Below are positions 32,720-42,188 of a stretch of 64,000 nucleotides of DNA, one piece after another (position 1 is the first letter of the stretch; the number at the start of each line of letters is the position of its first letter). The stretch lies in the NCBI RefSeq assembly GCF_001905145.1, contig NZ_LWLB01000033.1, positions 409,248 to 473,247 on the forward strand, in the 5' to 3' direction. Origin of the DNA: Nocardiopsis sp. TSRI0078 (GTDB lineage Bacteria > Actinomycetota > Actinomycetes > Streptosporangiales > Streptosporangiaceae). Position numbers and translations under genes: made by a program. Under the pieces are notes generated by a model. It had not been told where the DNA came from, did not search any database, and worked only from the letters and a program-made list of their open reading frames with translations.

Positions 32720-33889
32720 CTACTCCGGGAGGCGGCCGCTCCGCGCGAGGCCCCCGTACCAGCGCGCGCTCGGCTTCACCGTGCGTGCGAAGGTCCCGCG
32801 GTCCACCGCCGCCAGCCCGAACGTGGGAGCCCACGACCCCCACTCGTAGTTGTCCAGCAGCGACCAGTGCAGGTACCCGCGCACGTCCACCCCGTCGGCG
32901 ACGGCGCGTCCGAGCCCGGCCAGGGCCTCCCTGGTGTAGGCGGTCCGTTCGCCGTCGTCGGCGGTCGCGATGCCGTTCTCGGTCACCAGCACCGGAACGC
33001 CGCCCGTCCGCTCGGCCGTGTGCCTGACCGCGCCCTCCAGGGCCTGCGGGTAGAACTCCCATCCGGTGAGGGTGCGGCGCGCCTCCGGAGCGGGGGCCAC
33101 CGGCCCGTCCGGGCCGATCACCACCCGCGTGTAGGCCTGCACACCCACGAAGTCGTCGTTCCTCGCGGCGTCCAGGAACTGGTCCTCGCGCGTGTACGCC
33201 CACTCCTCGGCCAGCGCCTCGGCGCCGTCCAGGGCCTGGAAGTTCTGGTTCGCGACGGTCCACCCGCTGCGTGTGCCCGCCAGGCCGGACAGCTCCTCGC
33301 GAGCGGCCCGGTGAGCGGCCATGAGCGCCTCGGAGGTCTCCTGGTCCGGGGGCGGCATCGCCCCGGCCACGTTCTCCCTGCGCTCACCCCCGCGGCGCAT
33401 GCTCGTGATCATCGCGAGCATGTTGGGCTCGTTGACCGTGCACACCCAAGGCACGCCGTCCAGGATCGCCCGCACCTGCCGCACGTACCGGCGGAACGGG
33501 GCGATCCCGTCCGGGCCGGTCCACCCGCCCCCGGCGCTGAACCACCGGGGGCACGTGAAGTGGTGCAGGGTGACCACGGGCGTCAGCCCCCGCTCGGCGC
33601 ATCCCTCGATCATCCGCCGGTAGTGCGCCAGCGCCGCCGACGAGAACCGCCCCGGCTCCGGCTCGATCCGCGCCCACTCCACGCTGAACCGGTACGCGTT
33701 CAGCCCCAGGTCGCGGACGATGTCCATGTCCTCGCGCCAGCGGTGGTAGCTGTCGCATGCGTCGCCGCTGCGCTCGGGCAGGATCGACTCGGGCGCGTTC
33801 TCCAGCGCCCAGACGTCACTGCCGGTGTTGTTGCCCTCGACCTGGTGCGCGGCGGTGGCCGCGCCCCACAGGAAACCCTCGGCCAGCAT
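32720..33889 (-). CDS. Family GH1 beta-glucosidase
   Basis: 389-aa GH1 beta-glycosidase. Acid/base E154 is in T-V-N-E-P-N and nucleophile E304 in V-T-E-N-G. N-terminal F-L-W-G-A-A-T-A-A-H-Q-V-E-G is the classic GH1 start, and H-W-S-L-L-D-N-Y-E-W closes the sugar site. No signal peptide, so it acts on imported oligosaccharides. It follows GH3 by 12 bp in one operon with the TetR gene. Shorter than the usual 440-480 residues, but no core motif is missing. Confidence 0.92.
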   Translation of the reverse strand: MLAEGFLWGAATAAHQVEGNNTGSDVWALENAPESILPERSGDACDSYHRWREDMDIVRDLGLNAYRFSVEWARIEPEPGRFSSAALAHYRRMIEGCAERGLTPVVTLHHFTCPRWFSAGGGWTGPDGIAPFRRYVRQVRAILDGVPWVCTVNEPNMLAMITSMRRGGERRENVAGAMPPPDQETSEALMAAHRAAREELSGLAGTRSGWTVANQNFQALDGAEALAEEWAYTREDQFLDAARNDDFVGVQAYTRVVIGPDGPVAPAPEARRTLTGWEFYPQALEGAVRHTAERTGGVPVLVTENGIATADDGERTAYTREALAGLGRAVADGVDVRGYLHWSLLDNYEWGSWAPTFGLAAVDRGTFARTVKPSARWYGGLARSGRLPE

Positions 33890-33901
33890 CGGAAGTCCCC
33901 C

Positions 33902-36127
33902 TCAACCCGTGATCTCACCGCGGGCGATCGCGGCCTGGCGCCGGGCCTCCACGTCCTCGACCAGCAGGTCGATCATCTCGGCGGTCACGCCCAGGCCGAA
34001 CGTGCCCAGGGTGGCCAGCGGCATGGAGTCGGCCATGCGCAGCAGGTCCTCGGGCACCTCGGAGAGTTCCGGCATGCCCGCGCTCAGCTCCGCCATCACC
34101 GGTCCGCCGACCGGGTGGTCACGCCACTCCCCGACGGTCGAACGCGCGGTCAGCGGCGGAACGAACCGGTCCCCGGGCGTGCTCACCTCGGCGGTGAGCC
34201 GGATGTCGCGGGAGGAGGCGCCCACGGCCACGGTGTAGGTCCCCCCGGCCAGAGACCACCGCCGGTGCTCGGGGTCCCACGTGGACAGGTCCCTTCCGGT
34301 CAGCGTCAGCTCGACCCGCTCGGCGCGCCCGGGCTCCAGGAACACCTTGGCGAAACCGCGCAGCTCGCGGCGCGGCCGGGTCGGGTAGTCCTGCTCCACG
34401 CCCGCGTAGAGCTGGGCGACCTCGGCGGCGGCCCGCCCACCGGTGTTGGTGACGGTGAAGGCCACCCGCCAGGAGTCCTCCCCGTCGGGGACCACCGCCA
34501 GGTCCGAGTACGCGAACTCCGTGTAGGTGAGCCCGTGCCCGAACGGGTAGGCGACCGGCCGCTCCAGGGTGTCGAAGTACCGGTAGCCGACGAACACGCC
34601 CTCCCCGTACACCGACCTCCCGTGCTCACCGGGGAAGGCCAGGTAGGAGGCGTGGTCGCTCAGCCGCAGCGGAACGGTCTCGGTGAGCCTGCCGGACGGG
34701 GACGCCGCCCCGGTCAGGACGTCGGCGACGGCGGCGCCGCCGGCCTGTCCGAGCAGCCACCCCTCCAGGACGGCGTCGGCGTCGTGCTCCCAGCCGGCCA
34801 CCGACACCACGCCCCCGTTGGACAGCACGACCACCACGCGTTCGCTGACCTCCCGAACCCGGGCCAGCAGGGCGAGCTGGTCGGCGGGCAGGTCCAGGGT
34901 GGTGCGGTCGTAGCCCTCGGACTCGGCGGCCTCGGGCAGGCCCAGGAAGACCACGGCGGTGTCGGCGGCGGCCGCCACGGACACGGCCTCCTCCACCAGT
35001 GCCGGGTCGGCGGTGCCGTCGAGCCGGAACCCGGGCGCGAACGCCACCCCGCCGGGAACGGCCCCGGTGAGCGACTCCAGCGCGCTGTGCACCCGGGTCG
35101 GCACCACGTGGGAGGAACCGCCGCCCTGGTAGCGGGGGGTGCGGGCGAACTCGCCGATGACCGCGACCGGCCGGGCCGGGTCCAGGGGCAGCGCGCCGCC
35201 GTCGTTCTTCAGCAGGACGAGCGCCTCACGGGCGGCCTCGCGTGCCAGCGCGTCGTGCGCCTCGTGCTCCAGCGGCCGGGAGGTGTCGGCGGACACCCTC
35301 TCCTGCAGCCGCCCCAGCCGCTCCATGACCGTGTCCAGCACGGACTCGTCCAGCTCGCCCCGCTCGACGGCGTCGACGACCTCCTGGTCGGTGCCGCTGG
35401 GCGGCATCTCCAGGTCCAGCCCGGCGCGCACCGCCGCGACGCGGTCCACCACGGCGCCCCAATCGGAGACCACGACCCCATCGAACCCCCACTCGCCGCG
35501 CAGCAGCTCGGTGAGCAGCCACGGGTCCTGGCTGGTGTGCACGCCGTTGACCCGGTTGTAGGAGCACATCACCATCGACGGCCTCGTGGTGGTGATGACC
35601 TCCTCGAACGCCCTGAGGTAGATCTCGCGCAGGGTGCGGTCGTCCACCTCGGCGCTGACCCGCATCCGGTCGGTCTCCTGGTTGTTGGCGGCGAAGTGCT
35701 TGACGCACGCGCCGACCCCCTGGGACTGGACGCCCTCCACCAGCGCGGCGGCGATCCGCGCCGTGACGTGCGGGTCCTCGGAGACGTACTCGAAGTTGCG
35801 CCCGCACAGCGGCGACCGCTTGATGTTCATACCCGGGCCCAGGAGCACGTCCACGCCCATGGCGCCGGCCTCGGCGCCCAGCGCCTGGCCGACCCGGCGC
35901 ACGAGGGCGGGGTTCCAGGTGGCGCCCAGGCCGACGGCGGGTGGGAAGCAGGTGGCGGGCCGGCTGTCGCCGATGCCCAGGTGGTCGCCCTCCTTCGGCT
36001 GCTGGCGCACGCCGTGCGGGCCGTCGGCCAGGTGCAGCGAGCGCAGGCCGGTGCCGACGGCGGTGGTGTGCCAGGTGTCGGATCCGGAGGTGGCGGAGGC
36101 CTTGGCGGCCAGGTCGGGGGTATTCAT
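33902..36127 (-). CDS. Family GH3 beta-glucosidase
   Basis: 741-aa GH3 enzyme without signal peptide. The nucleophile D222 is in V-V-V-S-D-W-G. K-H-F-A-A-N-N-Q-E-T-D-R and G-P-G-M-N-I-K-R-S-P-L-C-G-R-N-F-E-Y are substrate-site motifs; the second alpha/beta domain and a C-terminal fibronectin-III-like domain (F-G-H-G-L-T-Y-T-E-F onward) follow. Specificity is probably a beta-gluco-oligosaccharide. Middle gene of TetR-GH3-GH1. Confidence 0.93.
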   Translation of the reverse strand: MNTPDLAAKASATSGSDTWHTTAVGTGLRSLHLADGPHGVRQQPKEGDHLGIGDSRPATCFPPAVGLGATWNPALVRRVGQALGAEAGAMGVDVLLGPGMNIKRSPLCGRNFEYVSEDPHVTARIAAALVEGVQSQGVGACVKHFAANNQETDRMRVSAEVDDRTLREIYLRAFEEVITTTRPSMVMCSYNRVNGVHTSQDPWLLTELLRGEWGFDGVVVSDWGAVVDRVAAVRAGLDLEMPPSGTDQEVVDAVERGELDESVLDTVMERLGRLQERVSADTSRPLEHEAHDALAREAAREALVLLKNDGGALPLDPARPVAVIGEFARTPRYQGGGSSHVVPTRVHSALESLTGAVPGGVAFAPGFRLDGTADPALVEEAVSVAAAADTAVVFLGLPEAAESEGYDRTTLDLPADQLALLARVREVSERVVVVLSNGGVVSVAGWEHDADAVLEGWLLGQAGGAAVADVLTGAASPSGRLTETVPLRLSDHASYLAFPGEHGRSVYGEGVFVGYRYFDTLERPVAYPFGHGLTYTEFAYSDLAVVPDGEDSWRVAFTVTNTGGRAAAEVAQLYAGVEQDYPTRPRRELRGFAKVFLEPGRAERVELTLTGRDLSTWDPEHRRWSLAGGTYTVAVGASSRDIRLTAEVSTPGDRFVPPLTARSTVGEWRDHPVGGPVMAELSAGMPELSEVPEDLLRMADSMPLATLGTFGLGVTAEMIDLLVEDVEARRQAAIARGEITG

Positions 36128-36137
36128 CTGTGGCCTT

Positions 36138-36761
36138 TCAGGATTGGTTGGTCGGTCCGGGGGACTCCGGTCCGGTCAACCCGAGGGTGTGGATGAAGGA
36201 CACGATCGCCGCGCGCATGTCGACGGCGTCGGGGTCCAGGAGCCACTGGGTCTGGAGTCCGTCCATCAGCGCCAGGAACTGCTGGGCGGTCACGGCGGGG
36301 GAGGGGCCGGGGCGGTCGGAGAGCAGCACGGCGAACGCCTCGGTGAGCCGGTCGCGCAGGATGCGGTAGCGGCCCTGGAAATACGCGTGGGCGGGGTGTT
36401 CGGGGTCGGTGGCCTCGACGGAGAGCTTGGCGTAGAGCGCGACCAGGCCAGGGGTGCCGGTGTTGCGTTCGATGATCGCGACGAGGTTGTCGACCAGCTT
36501 TCGGGGGGCCACGTCCGGGCCCAGTACCAACGGGGCGCTGACCTCGTCCCTCCTGCTCAGGACGCGTAGGAGCATCGCCTCCTTGTTCGGGAAGTGGTGG
36601 AGCACCCCGGCGTGGGTGAGCCCCGCGTGGGCCGCGATGTCACGCAGGGAGACCGCGAGGTAGCCGGACTTGGCGAAGAGTTCGCTCGCGGAGTCGATGA
36701 TGCGCCGCCGGGTGCGCTCTCCCTTGGTCATGCGCGGCTGGGCGCGCTCTGGCTCGGTCAC
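36138..36761 (-). CDS. TetR-family regulator of the glycosidase locus
   Basis: 207-aa TetR protein. The DNA-binding part reads R-R-R-I-I-D-S-A-S-E-L-F-A-K-S-G-Y then L-R-D-I-A-A-H-A-G-L-T-H-A-G-V-L-H-H-F. GTG 36761 is preferred because GAGGAG lies upstream. First gene of the minus-strand operon and divergent from the ABC transporter genes, so it probably represses both. Sugar operons are more often run by LacI proteins; a TetR here is slightly unusual. Confidence 0.88.
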   Translation of the reverse strand: MTEPERAQPRMTKGERTRRRIIDSASELFAKSGYLAVSLRDIAAHAGLTHAGVLHHFPNKEAMLLRVLSRRDEVSAPLVLGPDVAPRKLVDNLVAIIERNTGTPGLVALYAKLSVEATDPEHPAHAYFQGRYRILRDRLTEAFAVLLSDRPGPSPAVTAQQFLALMDGLQTQWLLDPDAVDMRAAIVSFIHTLGLTGPESPGPTNQS

Positions 36762-36903
36762 GGGGGTGTTCTCCTCGCGGGGTTGTGCGTTGCGCACGGG
36801 CTTGTCGTCCTGAGGCTGTCGGCCGATCCGAGCGTAGGGCTCCGGCGGTCCTCCACTCGGCCTTCCGGCTCCCTGACCTGTTGGTGTACGGTGACCGACA
36901 CAA

Positions 36904-36919
36904 AACCTACCATGTGGTT
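36904..36919. promoter_or_regulatory. Candidate TetR operator in the divergent gap
   Basis: AACC at 36904-36907 and GGTT at 36916-36919 frame an AT-rich spot in the 228-bp gap between the TetR gene and the substrate-binding-protein gene, about 70 bp before the latter's ATG. The near-palindromic CTACCA-TG-TGGTTAG is a plausible TetR site. Evidence is by eye only. Confidence 0.4.
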
Positions 36920-36989
36920 AGATTGTGATCCCCACCTCGTTCGAACTCCCGGAGCGGTCTCCGCCCGGGCCTCCCCCACGGAGTGAGCC

Positions 36990-38516
36990 ATGCAGAGGAA
37001 AAGCCGTGTCAACGCAGGAGTCGCCGCCGCCGGAGCGGTCGCGCTCATGCTGACCGGATGCACCGGATCCGGGGACACCCCCGACTCCTCGACCCTGGCC
37101 ATCGCGACCATGACCCTGCCCCAGAGCCTGGATCCGGCCGAGGCGATGGGCTCGGCCCTGCCCCACTTCCAGGCGGTCTACGACACGCTCGTCAAGCGCG
37201 AGCCCGACGGCGCCTACGCACCGATGCTCGCCACCGAGTGGTCCTACGACGACACCCTCACCGAGCTCAGCCTCACCCTGCGTGATGACGTCCTCTTCGA
37301 CGACGGCAACCCCTTCGACGGGGCGGCGGTCAAGGCCAACCTGGAGCGCTTCCGCGACGCGGGCGGCGGCCAGGCCCAGACCATGGCGGACCTGGAGGAG
37401 GTCGAGGTCGTGGACGCCACCCACGTCGTCCTGCACCTGAAGCAGCCCAACCCCGCGATGCTCTACTACCTCAGCGACGCCGCTGGGCTCATGGCCAACC
37501 CCGCGTCCTTCGGTGACGACAGCCTCTCCACCGACCCCGCTGGCACCGGCCCCTACGAACTCGACGCCGACCGCACCGCCGTCGGCACCACCTGGGTCTA
37601 CACCCGTACCGACGACTACTGGGGTGAGGACCTGCCCTACGACGAGGTCAGCATCAGCGTCTTCGACAACGAGACCGCCATCGTCAACGGCCTGCGCACC
37701 GGTCAGGTCAACGTCTCGCTGATCCAGACCGTCGACCAGCAGAAGGTGGCCGAGTCCGAACCGGACCTGGTCACCACCCCGCAGCTCATCGACTACCAGG
37801 GCCTCATCCTGTTCGACCGCGACGGCGCCATGGTGCCCGCGCTCGGCGAGCCCGAGGTGCGCCAGGCGATCAACCACGCCATCGACCGCGAGACCATGCT
37901 CGAACAGCTCCGGGGCGGCCAGGGGGAGATCACCGACCAGATCTTCGGCACCGAGTCGGAGGCCTACGACCCCGAGCTGGACACCTACTACGAGTACGAC
38001 CCCGAACGCGCCCGCGAGCTCCTCGCCGAGGCGGGGTACCCCGACGGCTTCGAGATGAACCTGCCCCGCATGCAGGCGATCTCCTCCGACGCCATGGCCA
38101 CCAGCATCAGGAGTGACCTGGAGGACGTCGGTATCGAGCTGACCTGGGACACCCTCGACCAGGCCAACGCGCTGTCCAGCATCTTCACCGACCGCGCCTA
38201 CCCCGGCATGGTCATGAACAACGCCCAGCCCGCCGAGGAGTGGGTGACCATCGTCGAACTCGTCCTGCCCGGGACGTTCAACCTCCTCGGCACCACCGAC
38301 GACACCGTCGAGGAGACCGTGGCGGAGATTCGCACCTCGCCCGAGGGCGAGGGCGTCGAGGCCGCCCAGAGGCTCAACCGGCACCTGGTCGAGGAGGCCT
38401 GGTTCGTGCCCTTCTACCGGATGAGGTACCTGCACGCCTCCGACGGCACCGTGGACATCCAGCCCCAGTCGGGCATGGCCGTCCCCTCCCTGTACAACTA
38501 CACCCCCGCAGAGTGA
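36990..38516 (+). CDS. Lipoprotein substrate-binding protein, SBP family 5 (Opp/Dpp type)
   Basis: 508-aa exported lipoprotein. The lipobox is L-T-G-C with the Cys near residue 24. The mature part has family-5 motifs, including L-D-P-A-E near the start, G-T-G-P-Y-E-L and V-R-Q-A-I-N-H-A-I-D-R. Family 5 includes peptide binders but also binders of cello- and other oligosaccharides; with GH1, GH3 and GH20 around it, a beta-linked oligosaccharide is the likely ligand (inference). First gene of a five-gene plus-strand operon. Confidence 0.9.
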   Translation: MQRKSRVNAGVAAAGAVALMLTGCTGSGDTPDSSTLAIATMTLPQSLDPAEAMGSALPHFQAVYDTLVKREPDGAYAPMLATEWSYDDTLTELSLTLRDDVLFDDGNPFDGAAVKANLERFRDAGGGQAQTMADLEEVEVVDATHVVLHLKQPNPAMLYYLSDAAGLMANPASFGDDSLSTDPAGTGPYELDADRTAVGTTWVYTRTDDYWGEDLPYDEVSISVFDNETAIVNGLRTGQVNVSLIQTVDQQKVAESEPDLVTTPQLIDYQGLILFDRDGAMVPALGEPEVRQAINHAIDRETMLEQLRGGQGEITDQIFGTESEAYDPELDTYYEYDPERARELLAEAGYPDGFEMNLPRMQAISSDAMATSIRSDLEDVGIELTWDTLDQANALSSIFTDRAYPGMVMNNAQPAEEWVTIVELVLPGTFNLLGTTDDTVEETVAEIRTSPEGEGVEAAQRLNRHLVEEAWFVPFYRMRYLHASDGTVDIQPQSGMAVPSLYNYTPAE

Positions 38517-38520
38517 CCCC

Positions 38521-38551
38521 CGCCCCGGCGGACCCCGTGTCCGCCGGGGCG
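38521..38551 (+). terminator. Hairpin after the binding-protein gene
   Basis: A perfect 12-bp stem (38521-38532 with 38540-38551) and 7-nt loop between binding-protein and permease genes. Such hairpins commonly let the binding protein be made in excess over the membrane parts by stalling transcription or protecting the 3' end. Confidence 0.6.
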
Positions 38552-38572
38552 GCGGGGCGCCATGGAGCCGCC

Positions 38573-39514
38573 ATGACCTCCTTCATCCTCAGACGGGCAG
38601 CCTCGGGGCTCCTGCTCCTCCTCGTCATCTCCGCCCTGTCCTACGTCCTGCTGTCGATCCCCAACGCCGACGTGGGACGCCAACTGCTCGGCCCCCACGC
38701 CGCCCAGGAACTGGTGGACGCACGCAACAGCGCCCTGGGCCTGGACCAGCCGGTGGCCGTGCGCTACCTCGACTGGCTGTCCTCCGCGCTGCGGGGCGAC
38801 CTCGGCACGTCCTGGTTCACCAACGCGGACGTCGCACAGGCGATGGGCAACCGGCTTCCGGTCACGCTCAGCCTGATGGTCGGCGTCACGGTCGTCACCG
38901 CCGTGGCCTCCTTCGTCCTGGGAGCGTGGGCCGGTGTGCGGCGCGGCGCCGTCGACCGCGCCGTACAGGTCATCGGCGTGGTCGGCTACGCCCTGCCGGG
39001 CTTCCTGGTCATGCTGGTGATCGTGCTGGTCTTCGGGGTCCAGCTGCGCTGGTTCCCGGCCATCGGCTACGTACCGCTGTCCGAGTCCTTCAGCGGCTGG
39101 CTTTCCACGGTCACCCTGCCGATCCTGTCCCTGTCGGTCGCCGCGATCGCCGGTGTCTCCCAGCAGGTGCGCAGCTCGATCATCGAGGTGATGGGTCGCG
39201 ACTACGTGCGCACCCTGCGCGCCCGGGGCCTGCCCGCCTCACGTGTGGTGTTCCGGCACGTGCTGCGCAACGCCGCCACCCCCGCGCTCACCGTGCTCGG
39301 TATGCAGTTCGTCGGCCTGCTCGGCGGAGCCGTCCTGGTGGAGCAGATCTTCGGCCTGCCCGGCATCGGGGCGATGACCGTCCAGTACACGACCCGAGGC
39401 GACGTCCCGGTGATCATGGGCCTGGTGATGATGACGGTGGTCGTGGTCATCGTGATCAACCTGTTCGTGGACATCCTCGTCGGCTGGCTCAACCCGAAAG
39501 CGAGGACCTCATGA
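38573..39514 (+). CDS. ABC transporter permease, DppB/OppB type
   Basis: 313-aa inner-membrane permease with six helices. The N-terminal R-R-A-A-S-G-L-L-L-L-L-V-I-S-A-L-S-Y and G-L-D-Q-P-V-A-V-R-Y are typical of DppB, as is the coupling-helix loop V-R-T-L-R-A-R-G-L-P and the end G-L-P-G-I-G. ATG 38573 fits the family start. The stop overlaps the next start in ATGA. Confidence 0.92.
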   Translation: MTSFILRRAASGLLLLLVISALSYVLLSIPNADVGRQLLGPHAAQELVDARNSALGLDQPVAVRYLDWLSSALRGDLGTSWFTNADVAQAMGNRLPVTLSLMVGVTVVTAVASFVLGAWAGVRRGAVDRAVQVIGVVGYALPGFLVMLVIVLVFGVQLRWFPAIGYVPLSESFSGWLSTVTLPILSLSVAAIAGVSQQVRSSIIEVMGRDYVRTLRARGLPASRVVFRHVLRNAATPALTVLGMQFVGLLGGAVLVEQIFGLPGIGAMTVQYTTRGDVPVIMGLVMMTVVVVIVINLFVDILVGWLNPKARTS

Positions 39515-41274
39515 GCGCACCCGTCGCCGCGTCGACCGCCCCGCGAAGGTCGGGCACGGCACGCCGCTTCCTCACCAACCCGCAGGCCATGCTGTCCCTC
39601 CTGGTGCTCATGGTGATCGCGGGACTCGTGGTTTTCGCGCCCCTGATCACCCAGCACAGTCCCACCACCGCGGAGCTGAGGAACGCCTTCGGCCCGCCCG
39701 GAGGCGGCCACCTGCTCGGCTTCGACTCCGCCGGCCGCGACGTGTGGGCACGGCTGCTGTACGGAGGTCGCAACACCCTGGGCGGGGCGGCGCTCGCCGT
39801 CGCCGTCGCCCTGGTGATCGGCGTCCCCAGCGGCCTGGCCGCCGGATACCACGGGGGCTGGTTCGACTCCCTGGCCAGCTGGTGGGTCAACATGATCATG
39901 GCGCTGCCCGCCATGGTCGTCCTGCTTGCCTCCCGCGCGGTCCTGGGCCCCACCGTGTGGGTGCTGATGGTGGTGCTGGGAGTCCTCGTGGCACCGAGCT
40001 TCTTCCGCCTGGTCAGGGGAACCGTCGCCGGAATGCGCGGCGAACTGTACGTGGACGCCGCCCGCGTCTTCGGGCTGCGCGACTCGCGGATCATCGCCCG
40101 CCACGTCCTGGCGGTGGTGCGCGCCCCGATCATCATCCAGGTCGCCCTGGTCGCGGGCATGGCCATCGGGTTGCAGGCCGGGCTGGAGTTCCTCGGCATC
40201 GGCAGCGGCTCCCTGCCCACGTGGGGCGCCATGCTCAACGAGGCGTTCACCAACATCCACCGTGAGCCCCTGCTCATGCTGTGGCCGGGCCTGGCGCTGG
40301 GAGTGACCAGCGCCGCGCTGGTCCTCCTGGCCAGTGCGCTGCGCGACGTGCTGGAGGACCGCGGGACCGCCCCCGCGACCGGGCGGCGCGCCCGCCGCGC
40401 GGCGGCCGTCCCGCCCACCGAGCGGGACGGCGTGGGTGAGCGCGCCGATCTTCTGTCGGTCCGCGACCTGGCGGTCGCCTACACACTGGCCGACGGCACG
40501 TCCACGGAGGTCGTACACGGCGTGGACCTGGACGTGCGCCGGGGCGAGGTCCTGGGGCTGGTCGGGCAGTCCGGTTCCGGCAAGACCCAGACCGCGTTCT
40601 CCGTGCTCGGCCTGCTCCCGGAGGGCGGGCGGGTCTCGCGCGGCAGCGTGCTCCTGGACGGCACCGAGGTCGTCGGAGCGGCGGAGCGGACCCTGCGAGG
40701 ACTGCGCGGCGACACGGTCGCCTACGTCCCCCAGGAACCCATGAGCAACCTGGATCCCGCCTTCACCGTGGGGGACCACCTGACCGAGCCCCTGAGGACC
40801 AAGCTCGGGCTGTCCCGCGCCCAGGCCCGCGAACGGGCCCTGGACCTGCTCCAGCAGGTGGAGATCCCCGACCCCGCACGCGTCATGGCGAGTTACCCCC
40901 ACCAGATCTCCGGGGGGATGGCCCAGCGGGTGCTCATCGCGGGCGCGGTCTCCTGCGACCCCGACCTGCTCATCGCCGACGAGCCCACCACCGCGCTGGA
41001 CGTCACCGTGCAGGCCGAGGTCCTGGCACTGCTGCGCAGACTCCAGGCCGAACGGGGCATGGGCGTGCTGCTCGTGACCCACAACCTGGGCGTGGTCGCC
41101 GACCTGTGCGACCGGGTGGCGGTCATGCGGGAGGGCGGGATCGTGGAGGTCGGCGCCACCGCCGACCTTCTCACCAGCCCCCGCGATCCCTACACGCGCG
41201 AACTCCTCGACGCGGTACTCGACGACGCCCCGGCCCGCGCGCCGTGGCGGCCCCGGGAGGTGGGCACACGATGA
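39511..41274 (+). CDS. ABC permease (DppC type) fused to an ATPase (DppD type)
   Basis: 587-aa fusion. Residues 1 to about 290 are a DppC-like permease (L-L-G-F-D-S-A-G-R-D-V-W-A-R-L-L-Y-G, five or six helices, V-D-A-A-R-V-F-G-L coupling loop). A 25-residue Arg/Ala/Pro linker follows, then an ATPase with Walker A G-Q-S-G-S-G-K-T, signature I-S-G-G-M-A-Q-R and Walker B L-L-I-A-D-E-P-T. The two are normally separate genes; fusions of this kind are known in actinomycetes but a minority. ATGA overlaps at both ends. Confidence 0.92.
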   Translation: MSAPVAASTAPRRSGTARRFLTNPQAMLSLLVLMVIAGLVVFAPLITQHSPTTAELRNAFGPPGGGHLLGFDSAGRDVWARLLYGGRNTLGGAALAVAVALVIGVPSGLAAGYHGGWFDSLASWWVNMIMALPAMVVLLASRAVLGPTVWVLMVVLGVLVAPSFFRLVRGTVAGMRGELYVDAARVFGLRDSRIIARHVLAVVRAPIIIQVALVAGMAIGLQAGLEFLGIGSGSLPTWGAMLNEAFTNIHREPLLMLWPGLALGVTSAALVLLASALRDVLEDRGTAPATGRRARRAAAVPPTERDGVGERADLLSVRDLAVAYTLADGTSTEVVHGVDLDVRRGEVLGLVGQSGSGKTQTAFSVLGLLPEGGRVSRGSVLLDGTEVVGAAERTLRGLRGDTVAYVPQEPMSNLDPAFTVGDHLTEPLRTKLGLSRAQARERALDLLQQVEIPDPARVMASYPHQISGGMAQRVLIAGAVSCDPDLLIADEPTTALDVTVQAEVLALLRRLQAERGMGVLLVTHNLGVVADLCDRVAVMREGGIVEVGATADLLTSPRDPYTRELLDAVLDDAPARAPWRPREVGTR

Positions 41275-42188
41275 CCGGTACGAGCCAGGGCGAACAGCTC
41301 CCGACGGTGTTCCCGCCGGACGGAACCGGGACGGCGGAGGAACGCGTGAGGGCCCGGGACGCGCTGCTCGACGTCAGGGACCTGCGGGTGTCCTTCCCCG
41401 GACGGGGATGGCGGGCACCCCGCGTGGAGGTCCTCGACGGGGTCTCGCTGCGGATCCGACCGGGTGAGACCCTGGGGCTGGTGGGCGAGTCGGGTTCGGG
41501 CAAGTCCACCATCGGCCGCGCCATCCTCGGGCTCGCCCCGGTGGCCGGGGGCACGATCACCTTCGACGGCGAACGCGTCGACAACGCGTCCCGGCGCAGG
41601 AGGCGCGCGCTGAGCAGGGACGTCCAGGTGGTGTTCCAGGACCCCTACACCTCACTCAACCCCTCCCTTCTCATCGGCGACACCCTCGCCGAGCCGCTTC
41701 TGGCCCAGGGCGTGTCCGCCCGCGAGGCCCGGGGGACGGTCGCCGACCTGCTCGACCGCGTGGCGCTGCCCCGCGACACCGTGCACCGGCTGCCCCGGGA
41801 GTTCTCCGGAGGGCAGCGCCAACGCGTGGCGATCGCCCGTGCGCTGGCGGTCTCGCCCCGCCTGATCGTGTGCGACGAACCCGTGTCCGCCCTGGACCTG
41901 ACCACCCAGCGCACGGTCATGGACCTGCTGACGGACATCCAGGAGCGGACGGGGGTGGCCTACCTGTTCGTGTCGCACGACCTGTCGGTGGTGCGGGCGG
42001 TGAGCCACCGCGTGGCGGTGATCCACCGCGGCGCGATCGTGGAGTCCGGTGAGGCCGACATGATCACCCGTCGACCCGGACACCCCTACACCCGGCGGTT
42101 GCTGCTGTCGGCCCCGGTTGCGGACCCGGACCGACAGCGTGAGCGCCGCGCCGAGTACGAGAGGCGGTTCCATGCCGGCGCGTCCTGA
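41271..42188 (+). CDS. ABC transporter ATPase, DppF/OppF type
   Basis: 305-aa second ATPase of the importer. Walker A G-E-S-G-S-G-K-S, Q-loop V-F-Q-D-P-Y-T-S-L-N-P, signature F-S-G-G-Q-R-Q-R and Walker B L-I-V-C-D-E-P-V-S-A-L-D are intact. The C-terminal H-P-Y-T-R-R-L-L motif marks the Opp/Dpp subfamily. It overlaps the fused permease-ATPase gene by 4 bp and the GH20 gene by 17 bp. Confidence 0.94.
   Translation: MTGTSQGEQLPTVFPPDGTGTAEERVRARDALLDVRDLRVSFPGRGWRAPRVEVLDGVSLRIRPGETLGLVGESGSGKSTIGRAILGLAPVAGGTITFDGERVDNASRRRRRALSRDVQVVFQDPYTSLNPSLLIGDTLAEPLLAQGVSAREARGTVADLLDRVALPRDTVHRLPREFSGGQRQRVAIARALAVSPRLIVCDEPVSALDLTTQRTVMDLLTDIQERTGVAYLFVSHDLSVVRAVSHRVAVIHRGAIVESGEADMITRRPGHPYTRRLLLSAPVADPDRQRERRAEYERRFHAGAS

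Noticed and set aside
32867..36196. A 1109-codon plus-strand open frame opposite GH1 and GH3.
   Set aside because: Antisense of two genes with intact catalytic residues; Gly/Arg/His/Val-rich shadow sequence.
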